NCBI RefSeq assembly: GCF_900119315.1
Contig: NZ_LT827010.1
Location: 2,216,001-2,280,000, forward strand
DNA from: Actinoplanes sp. SE50/110
GTDB taxonomy: Bacteria; Actinomycetota; Actinomycetes; Mycobacteriales; Micromonosporaceae
Length of the DNA: 64,000 nucleotides
Reading direction: 5' to 3'
Shown here piece by piece: positions 1 to 8,477 of this stretch. Made by a program: the position numbers and the translations under genes. Each line of letters opens with the position of its first letter. The first letter of the stretch is position 1. The notes below the pieces were generated by a model that ran no database searches, was not told where the DNA came from, and saw nothing but the letters and a program-made list of their open reading frames with translations.

Positions 1-868
1 GGGTGGGAGCCTTGACCCGGGCGGCGGACAGGGCGGCCAGCGGGACGACCCACGGCGAGATCGAGGTCAGGAACGACTTGCCGAGGAACGGGCCCAGGGG
101 AACGTACTCCCAGGACTGCAGATCGCGGGCGGACCAGTCGTTGACCAGGCAGACGCCGAAGACGTGGGCCGGGAAGTCGGACAAGGGGACCGGGGTGCCC
201 AGCGGAGACGGGGTGCCCACCACGAAACCGACCTCGGCTTCGATGTCGAGGCGGCGGGACGGGCCGAGGGCGGGTGTGCCGTCGACCAGCGACTGGCCCT
301 GCGGGCGGGTGACCGGGGTGCCGGACAGCTGCACCGTTCCGGCCCGGCCGTGGTAGCCGATCGGCAGGTGGGTCCAGTTCGGGGTCAGCGCCGGTGAACC
401 CGGGCGGAACATGCGGCCCAGGTTCTCGGCGTGGTCCCGGGAACTGTAGAAGTCGACGTAGTCCGCCACCTCGAACGGCAGGTGCATGGTGACCCCGTCG
501 CGGGGCACCAGGTGCGGAGTCACCCGCTCCTGATGGGCCGGATCGGTCAGCCAGGTGGTGATCATCGAGCGCAGGGCGGCCCAGGTGTCCGGGCCCTGCG
601 CCATGAACGCGTTCAGCGAACCGGTCGCGTGCACCGGATCACCGGTCAGCCCGGCCAGATCCAGCACGTGGTCACCGATCGCGACACCGGTCCGCGCGCC
701 GGGCACGGGGGCCGCCGAACCGGCCGGCCGGGGCGTGTCGGCCGGGCGTGGCGCGGCGCCGGGTGCGGTGGGAGAGCCGGCGGCGGTGCCGGCCGGGGTG
801 GAGAAGATGCCGTAGGGCAGGTTGGTGAGGCCGAAACCGGTGGCTTCGGGCAGGTGGAGCCAAGTCAT
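1..868 (-). CDS. fahA: Fumarylacetoacetase, 3'-truncated by window edge
   Basis: Hydrolyses fumarylacetoacetate to fumarate and acetoacetate, the last step of tyrosine/homogentisate breakdown in the cytosol. Translation from ATG 868 gives 289 codons before the window ends, so the C-terminal part of this roughly 400-residue family is missing. Diagnostic stretches are DFYSSRDHAENLGRMF, LPIGYHGRAGTVQLSGTPV, LGPSRRLDIEAEVGFVVG and NDWSARDLQSWEYVPLG, which carry the acidic metal ligands of the FAH fold. The start overlaps the stop of the upstream gene as ATGA, so translation is probably coupled. An Ala/Pro-rich stretch of about 35 residues near residues 24-58, between the FGLTNLPYGIF and GVAIGDHVLDL segments, is an odd low-complexity insertion. 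Confidence 0.93.
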   Translation of the reverse strand, partial: MTWLHLPEATGFGLTNLPYGIFSTPAGTAAGSPTAPGAAPRPADTPRPAGSAAPVPGARTGVAIGDHVLDLAGLTGDPVHATGSLNAFMAQGPDTWAALRSMITTWLTDPAHQERVTPHLVPRDGVTMHLPFEVADYVDFYSSRDHAENLGRMFRPGSPALTPNWTHLPIGYHGRAGTVQLSGTPVTRPQGQSLVDGTPALGPSRRLDIEAEVGFVVGTPSPLGTPVPLSDFPAHVFGVCLVNDWSARDLQSWEYVPLGPFLGKSFLTSISPWVVPLAALSAARVKAPT

Positions 869-1845
869 GCGGGGTATCTCTCCGGGAGCAGGCCGAGGTG
901 GGCCAGGTCGTTGACGGGATCAGCGAGGTCGCAGGTGCCGAAGCCGGTGAAGGCGGCTCGGGCCCGGACGGCGGTGGCGGGCGACCAGGCGCGCAGGTCG
1001 GCGGCGATCCGCGCGGCGTCGGTGCGGGCCAGGTGGGTCTCGGCGGCGTCCGGGTGGGCGGCGGCCAGCAGCACGTTGAGGAAGCCGTGGTGGTCGAAGC
1101 CGGTCGCCGGGTCGGTGTGGCGGACGGCGTGGTGCAGGCCGGCGGTGCACTTGAACGCGACGGACCGGGTGATGCAGGCGCGGATGGTGGCGGCCAGCTC
1201 CTCGACCGGCGGGAACAGGTCGGCACGGACCCCGCCGGTGCGGAGTTTGGCGCGGCAGCGGGTGCCGGCCAGGGCGTCCAGGACCTCGTCGCGGGCGGCG
1301 GTGCGTGGCACCTCGACCGCGGCCGGAAGGCCGGGGGGAAGCGAGTCCGCTATGACGCGTACCGCCGATCGGGTGTGTGCGGCGTCGACCGCGACCGGCG
1401 CCTCGACCGCGACCAGGCGCATTCCTGGCGTTTTGTCGATCTTGTCGACGGCGGCCGGGAGGTCGGCGGGGGCGGCGATCAGGGCGATGTCCAGCGGCGG
1501 ACCGGCGGGCCGCAGGTGCGCGGCGACCTCGGCCAGGCGGGCCGCGGGCGCGATGAACGGCCCGACCAGCGGGGCGTGCGGCGTGGCGAGGCGATCCAGG
1601 AAGGCCGGGACGGCCGCCGCCATCGGTGCGTTGCCGGGCGGGAACAGCGCGGCATCGTCAAAGAACCGGGCGAAAAGGGCGAAAGGATCGAAAACCGACT
1701 CAGGATCGCGCTCGCCGGAGCGGTCCGGGTGACGGGCGCCGGAGTGCGGAGGAAGGTCGGCACCGGAGTGCGGCGGGATGCCGGTGGGGTGCGCAGGGAC
1801 GTCGGCGGCGGCCCGCGACGGGGGCGGCGCGGGGGTCGCGGTCAT
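865..1845 (-). CDS. Conserved protein of unknown function locked between hmgA and fahA
   Basis: A 326-residue protein that I cannot assign to a named enzyme family. It starts at ATG 1845, overlapping the hmgA stop as ATGA, and its own stop overlaps the fahA start in the same way, so the three genes form one tightly coupled operon. The first 45 residues are Pro/Ser/His-rich and probably disordered. The ordered part contains FDDAALFPPGNAPM, AKLRTGGVRADLFPP, FKCTAGLHHAVRH and FDHHGFLNVLLAAAH, with a cluster of His residues that could bind metal or substrate. No signal peptide or membrane segment is visible. By position it probably acts on homogentisate-pathway intermediates; maleylacetoacetate isomerisation is one untested possibility. 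Confidence 0.85.
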   Translation of the reverse strand: MTATPAPPPSRAAADVPAHPTGIPPHSGADLPPHSGARHPDRSGERDPESVFDPFALFARFFDDAALFPPGNAPMAAAVPAFLDRLATPHAPLVGPFIAPAARLAEVAAHLRPAGPPLDIALIAAPADLPAAVDKIDKTPGMRLVAVEAPVAVDAAHTRSAVRVIADSLPPGLPAAVEVPRTAARDEVLDALAGTRCRAKLRTGGVRADLFPPVEELAATIRACITRSVAFKCTAGLHHAVRHTDPATGFDHHGFLNVLLAAAHPDAAETHLARTDAARIAADLRAWSPATAVRARAAFTGFGTCDLADPVNDLAHLGLLPERYPA

Positions 1846-3017
1846 GCGGACGGACCGCGGCCGGACCAGGACCACGCGTAGCGGCCGTCGTCCGAGGCCA
1901 ACCCCGCCTCGCCGAGGTCGAGTGGCCGGAACGTGTCCACCATGACCGCCAGCTCGTCGAAGAACTCCGCACCGAGGGAGCGTTCCACCGCGCCCGGCTG
2001 CGGCCCGTGCGAGTGACCACCCGGGTGCAGTGAGATCGAGCCCTTGCCGATGCCGGAGCCCTTGCGGGCCTCGTAGTCGCCGTCGACGTAGAACATCACC
2101 TCGTCCGAGTCGACGTTCGAGTGGTAGTACGGCACCGGGACGGCCAGCGGGTGATAGTCGACCTTGCGCGGGACGAAGTTGCAGATCACGAAGTTCTGCC
2201 CGGCGAAGACCTGGTGCACCGGCGGCGGCTGGTGGACCCGGCCGGTGATCGGCTCGAAGTCGGCGATGTTGAAGGCGTACGGGTAGAGGCAGCCGTCCCA
2301 GCCGACCACGTCGAACGGGTGCTCGGGCACGACGTGGATGCTGCCGCCGCCGCGGTGCTTGACAAAGACCTCGACGTCGGTGCCTTCGGCGAGCATCGGC
2401 TCGACCGGGCCGCGCAGGTCGCGCTCGCAGTACGGCGCGTGTTCCAGGAACTGGCCGTACCGGCTCAGGTAGCGCGCGGGCGGCGCGATGTGCGAGCTGG
2501 CCTCGATGGCGTACGTACGCAGCGGCTCGCCGCCGTCCGGCACCCACCGGTGCACCGTGGTGCGCGGAATGATCACGTAGTCGCCGCGCCCGACGGTGAG
2601 CGCGCCGAACACCGTCTCGACGGTGGCGCTGCCCCGCTCCACGTACACGCACTCGTCGCCGATGGCGTTCTTGTAGTACGGCGACGCCTCGCTGGACACC
2701 GCGTAGGTGATCCGCACGTCGGCGTTGCCGAGGACCAGCCGCCGGCCGGTGACCGGGTCGGCGTCCTTGTACTCCAGGTCGTGCAGGCGCAGGTGCCGGG
2801 GGACGAGCGGGGTGTTCGGGGTCAGGCTCTGGTCGGGCAGCTGCCACGGGCGCGCGTCGACGATCGCCGACGGGATGCCCCGGTGGTAGAGCAGTGCGGA
2901 GTCGGAGGAGAACCCCTCCTCGCCGACCAGCTCCTCGGCGTAGAGCCCGCCGTCGGGCCGCCGGTGCTGGGTGTGCCGCTTCGGCGGAATGCTGCCGACC
3001 TGGCGGTAGAACGTCAC
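1842..3017 (-). CDS. hmgA: Homogentisate 1,2-dioxygenase
   Basis: Opens the aromatic ring of homogentisate to give maleylacetoacetate, using Fe(II) and O2. The 391-residue protein begins VTFYRQVGSIPPKRHTQHR and carries the family signature HPGGHSHGPQPGAVERS plus metal-ligand regions such as VVPEHPFDVVGWDG. An in-frame ATG exists at 3110, but I place the start at GTG 3017. A GGGAGG ribosome site (3024-3029) lies 6 nt upstream, and the conserved FYRQVGSIPP N-terminus begins exactly there. It is the first gene of the three-gene operon with the unknown protein and fahA. A palindrome at 3131-3144 in the upstream spacer may be an operator. Confidence 0.95.
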   Translation of the reverse strand: MTFYRQVGSIPPKRHTQHRRPDGGLYAEELVGEEGFSSDSALLYHRGIPSAIVDARPWQLPDQSLTPNTPLVPRHLRLHDLEYKDADPVTGRRLVLGNADVRITYAVSSEASPYYKNAIGDECVYVERGSATVETVFGALTVGRGDYVIIPRTTVHRWVPDGGEPLRTYAIEASSHIAPPARYLSRYGQFLEHAPYCERDLRGPVEPMLAEGTDVEVFVKHRGGGSIHVVPEHPFDVVGWDGCLYPYAFNIADFEPITGRVHQPPPVHQVFAGQNFVICNFVPRKVDYHPLAVPVPYYHSNVDSDEVMFYVDGDYEARKGSGIGKGSISLHPGGHSHGPQPGAVERSLGAEFFDELAVMVDTFRPLDLGEAGLASDDGRYAWSWSGRGPSA

Positions 3018-3130
3018 GCAATGCCTCCCGGGCATTCCTGCGGACCATCCCGGCGGGTCACGCCGGGACGAGTCCAGGACCATGGGGTCGTCACCAGGGG
3101 TGGTGGCCACGACTCCGTGTGCTACGGAAT

Positions 3131-3144
3131 TTACGGAGCCGTAA
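3131..3144. promoter_or_regulatory. Palindrome in the hmgA/AI-2E permease divergent spacer
   Basis: TTACGG-AG-CCGTAA is a perfect 6+2+6 inverted repeat, preceded by a further TACGGA direct copy at about 3123-3128. It lies in the 315-bp spacer (3018-3332) between the divergent hmgA operon and the permease at 3333, about 115 bp upstream of the hmgA start. A role as operator is inferred from position and symmetry. I could not recognise convincing -35/-10 pairs in this spacer. Confidence 0.35.
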
Positions 3145-3332
3145 CAGGGCGCACAAGTGGACCGGCGAAATCAGCCGGTGGTCGAGGTCGGCGACCTGGA
3201 TCCGGCGGGGCCGCGCCCGACTGCCGACCGATGCCGCCGCCGACCGGTACGGCGCGGGTACGGCGGCGAAAGACCTGACCCACGCCGCATGGAAGAAATC
3301 CCGCGGACGTGGTTCACCGTAAGGTGATCAAC

Positions 3333-4433
3333 ATGGCGTCCACCTTGAGCACCAGCAAGACCCGGGCGGCGATGCGTGACGCCGCCCGGGTCTCCGCGCA
3401 GACCCTGCTGATCCTGCTGCTCCTGTACGTGTTCCTGGAGCTGCTCGGGATGGCCTGGTCGGTGCTCTGGCCGCTGGTGGTGGCCCTGCTGCTGACCACC
3501 CTGACCTGGCCGCCGGTGCGCTGGCTGCGCGGCCGGGGGTGGCCGCCGGCGCTGGCCGCGTCGCTGGTCACGATCCTGTTCCTGGCCCTGGTCGCCGGCA
3601 TCGTGGTGCTGATCGCGGTGCCGGTCTCGGCGCAGAGCGGCAAGCTGGGCCAGGGTGTGGTCGACGGCATCCAGACGGTCCGTGACTGGGCGTCCGGCCC
3701 GCCGCTGCGGATCAGCGACGACCAGGTCAACAGCGGTCTCAACAGTGCCGTCGACAAGCTGCAGGCCAGCGTCGGCAGCATCGCGAACGCCACCCTGGCC
3801 GGGGTGAGCACGATCGTGAACGGCCTGGTCACCACGATCCTCGCGCTGTTCCTGATGTTCTTCTTCCTCAAGGACGGCCCACGGTTCCTGCCCTGGTTGT
3901 CCCGTCAGCTGCCGGGCCGGCTCGGCGACGACGTCCCGGCGATCGCCGGGCGCAGCTGGAACACGCTCAGCGCGTTCGTCCGCTCGCAGGCGTTCGTCGG
4001 GCTGCTCGACGCGGTCTTCATCGGGCTCGGCCTGTGGATCGTCGGGGTGCCGCTGGTGCTGCCGCTGGCCGTGCTCACCTTCGTCACCGCGTTCGTCCCG
4101 ATCGTCGGCGCGGTCTTCGCCGGCCTGGTCGCGGTGCTGATCGCGCTGGTCTTCAACGGCTGGGTAAAGGCGCTGATCGTGCTCGGCATCATCCTGCTGG
4201 TGCAGCAGCTGGAGGGCAACGTCTTCCAGCCGATGATCCAGAGCCGCGGGCTGGGCCTGCACGCGGCCGTGGTGCTGCTCGCCGTGACCCTGGGCGGCAA
4301 CCTGGCCGGGATCGTCGGCAGCCTGCTCGCCGTCCCGGTCGCCGCGATCGTCTCGGTGATCTGGAACTATCTGCGCGAGCAGCTCAGCGACCCGGAGCCG
4401 ATTCCCGCCGAAGTTGCTGAACAAACCGACTGA
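3333..4433 (+). CDS. AI-2E family transporter (PerM/YdiK-like permease)
   Basis: An integral membrane protein of 366 residues from the autoinducer-2 exporter-like (PF01594) family. Substrates of actinobacterial members are mostly unknown. About eight hydrophobic helices are visible: paired segments near the N-terminus, a soluble loop containing GQGVVDGIQTVRDWASG, then TTILALFLMFFFLKDGPRF and a C-terminal block with LTFVTAFVPIVGAVFAG and QQLEGNVFQPMIQSR, which are typical family motifs. I chose ATG 3333 because AAGGTG lies 6 nt upstream; the longer GTG start at 3309 has no such site. Its 3' end overlaps the convergent aminotransferase by 50 bp. Confidence 0.88.
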   Translation: MASTLSTSKTRAAMRDAARVSAQTLLILLLLYVFLELLGMAWSVLWPLVVALLLTTLTWPPVRWLRGRGWPPALAASLVTILFLALVAGIVVLIAVPVSAQSGKLGQGVVDGIQTVRDWASGPPLRISDDQVNSGLNSAVDKLQASVGSIANATLAGVSTIVNGLVTTILALFLMFFFLKDGPRFLPWLSRQLPGRLGDDVPAIAGRSWNTLSAFVRSQAFVGLLDAVFIGLGLWIVGVPLVLPLAVLTFVTAFVPIVGAVFAGLVAVLIALVFNGWVKALIVLGIILLVQQLEGNVFQPMIQSRGLGLHAAVVLLAVTLGGNLAGIVGSLLAVPVAAIVSVIWNYLREQLSDPEPIPAEVAEQTD

Positions 4434-5580
4434 GCCGGGCCAGGCCCTCGCGCAGGGCCTCCCGGGACGCCGCGTAGGAGAGCCGGACGTGGCTCTCCGC
4501 GGTGGCCACTGCGAAGTCCCGGCCCGGGGTCACCGACACGAACGCTTCCTCGAGGGCCCGGCGGCAGAACTCCCACGCCCCCAGCCCGGTGCCGCTGACG
4601 TCGAAATACACGTAGAAGGCCCCGTCCGGCGGCACCGGCACCGGCAGCCCGATCCCGGCCAGCCCCTCCAGCGCGATGGCCCGCCGGGCCAGCAACTCCC
4701 GCCGCCGCTGCTCGCACACCGCCAGGGACTCGGGGGTGAAGCACTCCAACGCCGCGATCTGGGCCGGGGTGGAGGCGCACAGGAAGTAGTTCATCGCCAG
4801 CCGTTCGGCCGCCGGCACGAGCGCCTCGGGCAGCACGCACCAGCCGAGCCGCCAGCCGGTCATCCCGAAGTACTTGGAGAAACTGTTGATCACCAGAGCG
4901 TCCGGGTCGGCGGACAGGATCGTGCGCGGCGGCGTCCCGTCCGCGGCCGGGTCGGCCAGGTCCAGGTAGATCTCGTCGACGATGCGCCAGGCGTCCCGCG
5001 CCCGGGCCCGGGCGCAGACCTCGACCAGGTCGGCGAACGGGAGGGACGTCCCGGTCGGGTTGGCCGGGCTGGCCACCATCACCGCCCGGGTCCGCTCGCT
5101 CCAGACCGCGTCGACCGCGGCGGTGTCCAGCTGATAGCGCGACTCCGGGGTGGTGGCGGCGGTGACCACGGTGCCGCCGAACGTCTCCACCAGCTGGCGG
5201 TTGCACGGGTATGACGGGTCGGCCACGATCACCTCGTCGCCCGGGTCGGTGGTCGCGGCCGCGACCAGCAGCAGCGCTCCGGACGCTCCGGGGGTGACCG
5301 CGATCCGGGCCGGATCGACCTGCACCCCGTGCCGCTCGCGGTAGAACCCGGCGATCGCCGCGCGCAGCGCCGGCAACCCGAAGGCCGGGGTGTACGGCAG
5401 CGGCCGCCCGTCCATCACCCGACGCATCGCCTCGCGGACCGCGGGCGGCGCGCCGAAGTCCGGTTCGCCGAGGCCGAGCCGGACCACGTCGTGCCCGGCC
5501 GCCTCCAGCTCACCGGCGCGCCGCCCGAACGCCATCGCGTGGAACGGCTCGGCCGACAGGGCGCGCTGCGACAACCTCAT
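4384..5580 (-). CDS. Pyridoxal-phosphate aminotransferase, class I/II
   Basis: A fold-type I PLP aminotransferase of 398 residues. Visible landmarks are LGLGEPDFGAP near residue 36, SPANPTG (Asn174), VDEIY (Asp202, Tyr205) and SFSKYFGMTGWRLGW with the Schiff-base Lys236. The C-terminal VRLSYAAS provides the carboxylate-binding Arg. This layout resembles aspartate/aromatic or alanine-type aminotransferases, but the amino-acid substrate cannot be told from sequence. It starts at ATG 5580 and is transcribed away from the SDR-like gene at 5821, with a 240-bp shared promoter region. The convergent 3' end overlaps the AI-2E permease by 50 bp. Confidence 0.9.
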   Translation of the reverse strand: MRLSQRALSAEPFHAMAFGRRAGELEAAGHDVVRLGLGEPDFGAPPAVREAMRRVMDGRPLPYTPAFGLPALRAAIAGFYRERHGVQVDPARIAVTPGASGALLLVAAATTDPGDEVIVADPSYPCNRQLVETFGGTVVTAATTPESRYQLDTAAVDAVWSERTRAVMVASPANPTGTSLPFADLVEVCARARARDAWRIVDEIYLDLADPAADGTPPRTILSADPDALVINSFSKYFGMTGWRLGWCVLPEALVPAAERLAMNYFLCASTPAQIAALECFTPESLAVCEQRRRELLARRAIALEGLAGIGLPVPVPPDGAFYVYFDVSGTGLGAWEFCRRALEEAFVSVTPGRDFAVATAESHVRLSYAASREALREGLARLSRFVQQLRRESAPGR

Positions 5581-5820
5581 CGCCGCAGCATGCCATCCCG
5601 GACCCCGGCTTCAGGTACGCGGTGTCCGATCCCGCCCCTGCCCGGCGCCGGACTGCCGGCCTGGTCCAGGTGCTCGGCGTGGGGACGTGGGCGGGGTACG
5701 GGGCCGGCCCGGTCCGGACGGCCGAAAGCGGGAAGATCCGGTCGCCCCGTCGTGGCGTTGCCAGCTTCGCCCGCCGCGCAGTAGCGTGATCTTAGTCACC
5801 GCATAGAGGGGAGTGATCGG

Positions 5821-6423
5821 GTGAGAGTGGCGGGCAGAACCCTGGTGGTCACCGGTGCCGGCGACGCGATCGGGCGGGCCGTGGCCCTCGAAGCGGCCCG
5901 GCGCGGCGCCCGGGTGGCCGCGGTCGACACCGACCCGGCCGAGCTGCGCGAAACCGCCCGGCAGGTGGTCGCCCCGCTGTTGCTCTCCACCCACCTGCTC
6001 AGCCCCGGCCCGGCCCCGACCGGCATCGAGGCGCTGCCGCGGGCCGTGCTCGACCGCTGGGGTCAGGTCGATGCCGTCATCCACTGTGCGCCCGACGGGA
6101 CGCCGGTGGTGGCCCGCGCCTTCCTGCCCACCCTGCGACTGCGGCCCGAGGCGCACCTGGTGCACGTGGCCGACAGCCGGTCGCCGGCCGCCGACCGGGC
6201 CGCGGCGAAGGCCTTCGCCCACGAGCTGCGCGCCGAGACCACCCTGTTCGTCGCCATGGTGTTCCCCACCGATCCGCGCCGCCCCTACCAGGCCGCCCGG
6301 GACATCCTCGACGGGATGGAACGCAACGCGTACCCCGCCCGGATCGGCTCCGACCGGCGGATCCGGGACGTGCGCGGCGTCGCGGCCCTGCTGATGGCGC
6401 GCCTGCGGGAACTGGTCGCGTAA
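5821..6423 (+). CDS. Short, degenerate SDR-family protein
   Basis: A 200-residue Rossmann protein. The N-terminal VVTGAGDAIGRAVALEAARRGARVAAVDTD is a near-perfect classical SDR nucleotide-binding start (TGxxxGxG), followed by VDAVIHCAP in place of the usual NNAG. The catalytic YxxxK region reads SPAADRAAAKAF. The Lys is kept, but the Tyr is replaced by Arg, and the family's usual 250 residues are shortened. It may therefore bind NAD(P) without normal oxidoreductase activity. The start is GTG 5821, downstream of a GAGGGGAG-type ribosome site; a second GTG lies two codons later. Confidence 0.8.
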   Translation: MRVAGRTLVVTGAGDAIGRAVALEAARRGARVAAVDTDPAELRETARQVVAPLLLSTHLLSPGPAPTGIEALPRAVLDRWGQVDAVIHCAPDGTPVVARAFLPTLRLRPEAHLVHVADSRSPAADRAAAKAFAHELRAETTLFVAMVFPTDPRRPYQAARDILDGMERNAYPARIGSDRRIRDVRGVAALLMARLRELVA

Positions 6424-6459
6424 CGGGAAACGTCAACCCGGGCCGCGCCCGGCCGATCG

Positions 6460-6936
6460 CTAGGCGTCGAGGGAGCCCCCGAAGAGGAACTGCGCGATGC
6501 CCGTGACGATGGCCAGGACGCCGAGCCCGCCCAGCGCGATCCCGCCGATCGCCATCCGGCGGCCGTGTCGCACCGTGTCCGCCGGGCCGCGCAGCGCCAT
6601 GATGCCCAGCACCACCGCGGTGACCGCGCAGATCGGGGCGGGCAGCACCACCTGGGCGCAGAGCGCCAGCGGCAGCGGCAGCGCCCCGGCGATCAGGGCG
6701 AGCAGCGGCAGCCGGCTCCCGGCGGCGGCCGCGGCCGGTGTCGCCACGAGCTCGTCGCCGGGCAGGTCGTAGAGGACCCGGGACAGCTCGCCCCAGGTGC
6801 GGGCGGCATACGCGGACCGGGAGCGCTCGCTGAACTCCTCGATGGTGAGTCGGCCCTCGGCGGTCGCCGTGCTGAGCCGGGCGACGACCGCCTCCCGGTC
6901 GGAGTCCGACACCCGGACGTGCGGCGAGGGGTACAT
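6460..6936 (-). CDS. DUF1707 / DUF4190 small membrane protein
   Basis: A 158-residue protein starting at ATG 6936 (MYPSPHVRVSDSDRE). Residues about 6-58 form a DUF1707 domain with the typical RVSDSDREAVVARL, GRLTIEEFSERSRSAYAAR and LYDLPGD spacing. The C-terminal half has two hydrophobic stretches around LPLLALIAGALPLPLALCAQV and ICAVTAVVLGIMALRG plus GIALGGLGVLAIVTGIAQFLF, as in DUF4190 membrane tails. The longer ORF start at 6996 adds an Arg/Pro-rich stretch unlike the family. Function is unknown. It is divergent from the deacetylase at 7180. Confidence 0.85.
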   Translation of the reverse strand: MYPSPHVRVSDSDREAVVARLSTATAEGRLTIEEFSERSRSAYAARTWGELSRVLYDLPGDELVATPAAAAAGSRLPLLALIAGALPLPLALCAQVVLPAPICAVTAVVLGIMALRGPADTVRHGRRMAIGGIALGGLGVLAIVTGIAQFLFGGSLDA

Positions 6937-7179
6937 GCCGGACAGGCTACCGGCGGGTTCCCGATCCCGCGTCCTCCGGCCGGGCGGGTGTCCCACGCGC
7001 TGGCCCCGGGGAGTGAGTTCGGCGACTCAAGGTGTCCACTTCGTACCGGGAGAATCCTTATGCGGGGAAGATTCCACCCGATCACCTTGACAGCGTCAGT
7101 CAGAATCCGGTGACTTTCCATGCCGGGTCAACGGGGGTGTCAGCATGGCGGTGCCGCTTCGCGGGTGCGGTTCGGTGCG

Positions 7180-7983
7180 ATGCTGAGCCGCCGCGCCCTG
7201 CTGCGCACCGGCCTGGCCGGCCTCGCCGGGGTGGCCGTCGGCGCGGCCGGGGCCCGGGAGATCCCGCACTGGCTGGGCTGGGACCGCCCGCCGGTGCTGG
7301 GCGGCTACGCCGCGGCCGCCGACCAGCTGGACGGCCTGCACCAGCCGGGTGTCGCGGTCCGCTACTTCGTCGACACCTCCGAGCCACTGGTCGCGTTCAC
7401 CTTCGACGACGGGCCGGCCCCGCACTGGACGCCGATGGTCCTCGACGCGCTGGACGCCGCGGGCGTGCCGGCCACCTTCTTCATGGTCGGCAGCCGCCTG
7501 GAGCGCCACGCCGACCTGGTCCGCGGCCGGATGGACCGGCACGCGATCGGCAACCACACCTGGGCGCACGACGACCTGGCCACCCTGGACCTGGGCGCGG
7601 TCACCCGCAACCTGCAGCGCACCGAGCAGGAGATCCGCCGGCACTTCGACCGCCAGGTGACCCTGCTGCGGCCGCCGTTCGGGCACATCGGCGGCTCCAC
7701 CATGCTGGCCGCCGACCAACTCGGCTACGACGTGGTGCTCTGGTCCAAGGCGATGCGCGAGCAGCTGTTCCACGACGACCCGATGGGCCAGGCCCGGGAC
7801 ATCGTCGACTCGGTCCGCCCCGGGTCGATCATCCTGGCCCACGACGAGGGCGACGACAAACGCCTGGTGACCGTCCACGGCCTGGCCGCCATGTTCGACG
7901 GCCTGCGCAAGCGCGGCTTCCGGATGGTCACCGTCCCCGACCTGATCGCCGCCGGCACCTCACCGAGCCAGGGCAGTCACTAG
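7180..7983 (+). CDS. Exported polysaccharide deacetylase (NodB/CE4 family)
   Basis: A metal-dependent deacetylase of N-acetylated glycans such as peptidoglycan or chitin oligomers. From ATG 7180 the protein has 267 residues. It begins MLSRRALLRTGLAGLAG, a twin-arginine-like signal sequence. The NodB domain follows, with TFDDGPAP (catalytic and metal Asp), NHTWAHDDL (metal His-x3-His), RPPFGH and the late LAHD motif. All CE4 catalytic motifs are recognisable, so the enzyme looks active. The stop overlaps the last 4 bp of the convergent zinc-ribbon gene. Confidence 0.9.
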   Translation: MLSRRALLRTGLAGLAGVAVGAAGAREIPHWLGWDRPPVLGGYAAAADQLDGLHQPGVAVRYFVDTSEPLVAFTFDDGPAPHWTPMVLDALDAAGVPATFFMVGSRLERHADLVRGRMDRHAIGNHTWAHDDLATLDLGAVTRNLQRTEQEIRRHFDRQVTLLRPPFGHIGGSTMLAADQLGYDVVLWSKAMREQLFHDDPMGQARDIVDSVRPGSIILAHDEGDDKRLVTVHGLAAMFDGLRKRGFRMVTVPDLIAAGTSPSQGSH

Positions 7984-8477
7984 CGCGTCGGCCGGTGGCG
8001 CAGGCGGGCGATCGTCCGGAGCACCTCGGTGCGGTTGTCCGCCGCTTTCAACCACCCCGGCAACCGGGCCACCATCGTCAGGCCGGGCTCCCGCGGGTGG
8101 CGTTCCCGCAGTTTCGCCCCGACGTAGTCGGCCAGCAGGGTGAGATGTGCCTCGTTGAAGGCCCACAGCGTGCGTCCGCCGCAGCATCGCGCCTGGAACC
8201 ACAGCGGCAGGTGGAAGTACGGATCGATCGGCCCACCCCAGCGGGAGACCCCGACCTTCGGCGGCCACTGCGCGACGGTGACGCAGCGGGTGCAGACGAA
8301 CCGTCGCGGCGAGTGCATCGCGACGGCGCCCTGGACGGGGTCGGCGCTGACCACGGCGCGGCACCCGCAGTGCGGGCACACCACGTCGATCTCGTCGGCG
8401 GCCAGCTCCGGCAGCCGGATCGCCGGGTCCCGGAAGCGCACCGCCGCGCCGTCCGGGACGGCGCCCTCCGCCGTCAT
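7980..8477 (-). CDS. Zinc-ribbon-like hypothetical protein
   Basis: A 165-residue protein not assigned to a named family. Two CxxC pairs, Cys34-Pro-His-Cys37 and Cys62-Thr-Arg-Cys65, would form a zinc ribbon. A further RCCGG sequence and an Arg-rich C-terminus follow. No signal peptide or membrane segment is seen. The ATG at 8477 overlaps the stop of the upstream alpha/beta hydrolase as ATGA. It is therefore the last gene of the aldo/keto reductase, hydrolase, zinc-ribbon operon, and may be a regulatory or binding accessory of that unit. Confidence 0.75.
   Translation of the reverse strand: MTAEGAVPDGAAVRFRDPAIRLPELAADEIDVVCPHCGCRAVVSADPVQGAVAMHSPRRFVCTRCVTVAQWPPKVGVSRWGGPIDPYFHLPLWFQARCCGGRTLWAFNEAHLTLLADYVGAKLRERHPREPGLTMVARLPGWLKAADNRTEVLRTIARLRHRPTR

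Noticed and set aside
865..3048. A 727-codon minus-strand open frame spanning hmgA and the next gene
   Set aside because: Its first 400 codons are an Arg/Ala-rich shadow of hmgA. Only the part from ATG 1845 has real protein character.
7087..7115. TTGACA in front of the polysaccharide deacetylase as promoter
   Set aside because: The hexamers at 17-18 nt spacing (GTGACT, TGACTT) are poor -10 matches. Left unassigned.
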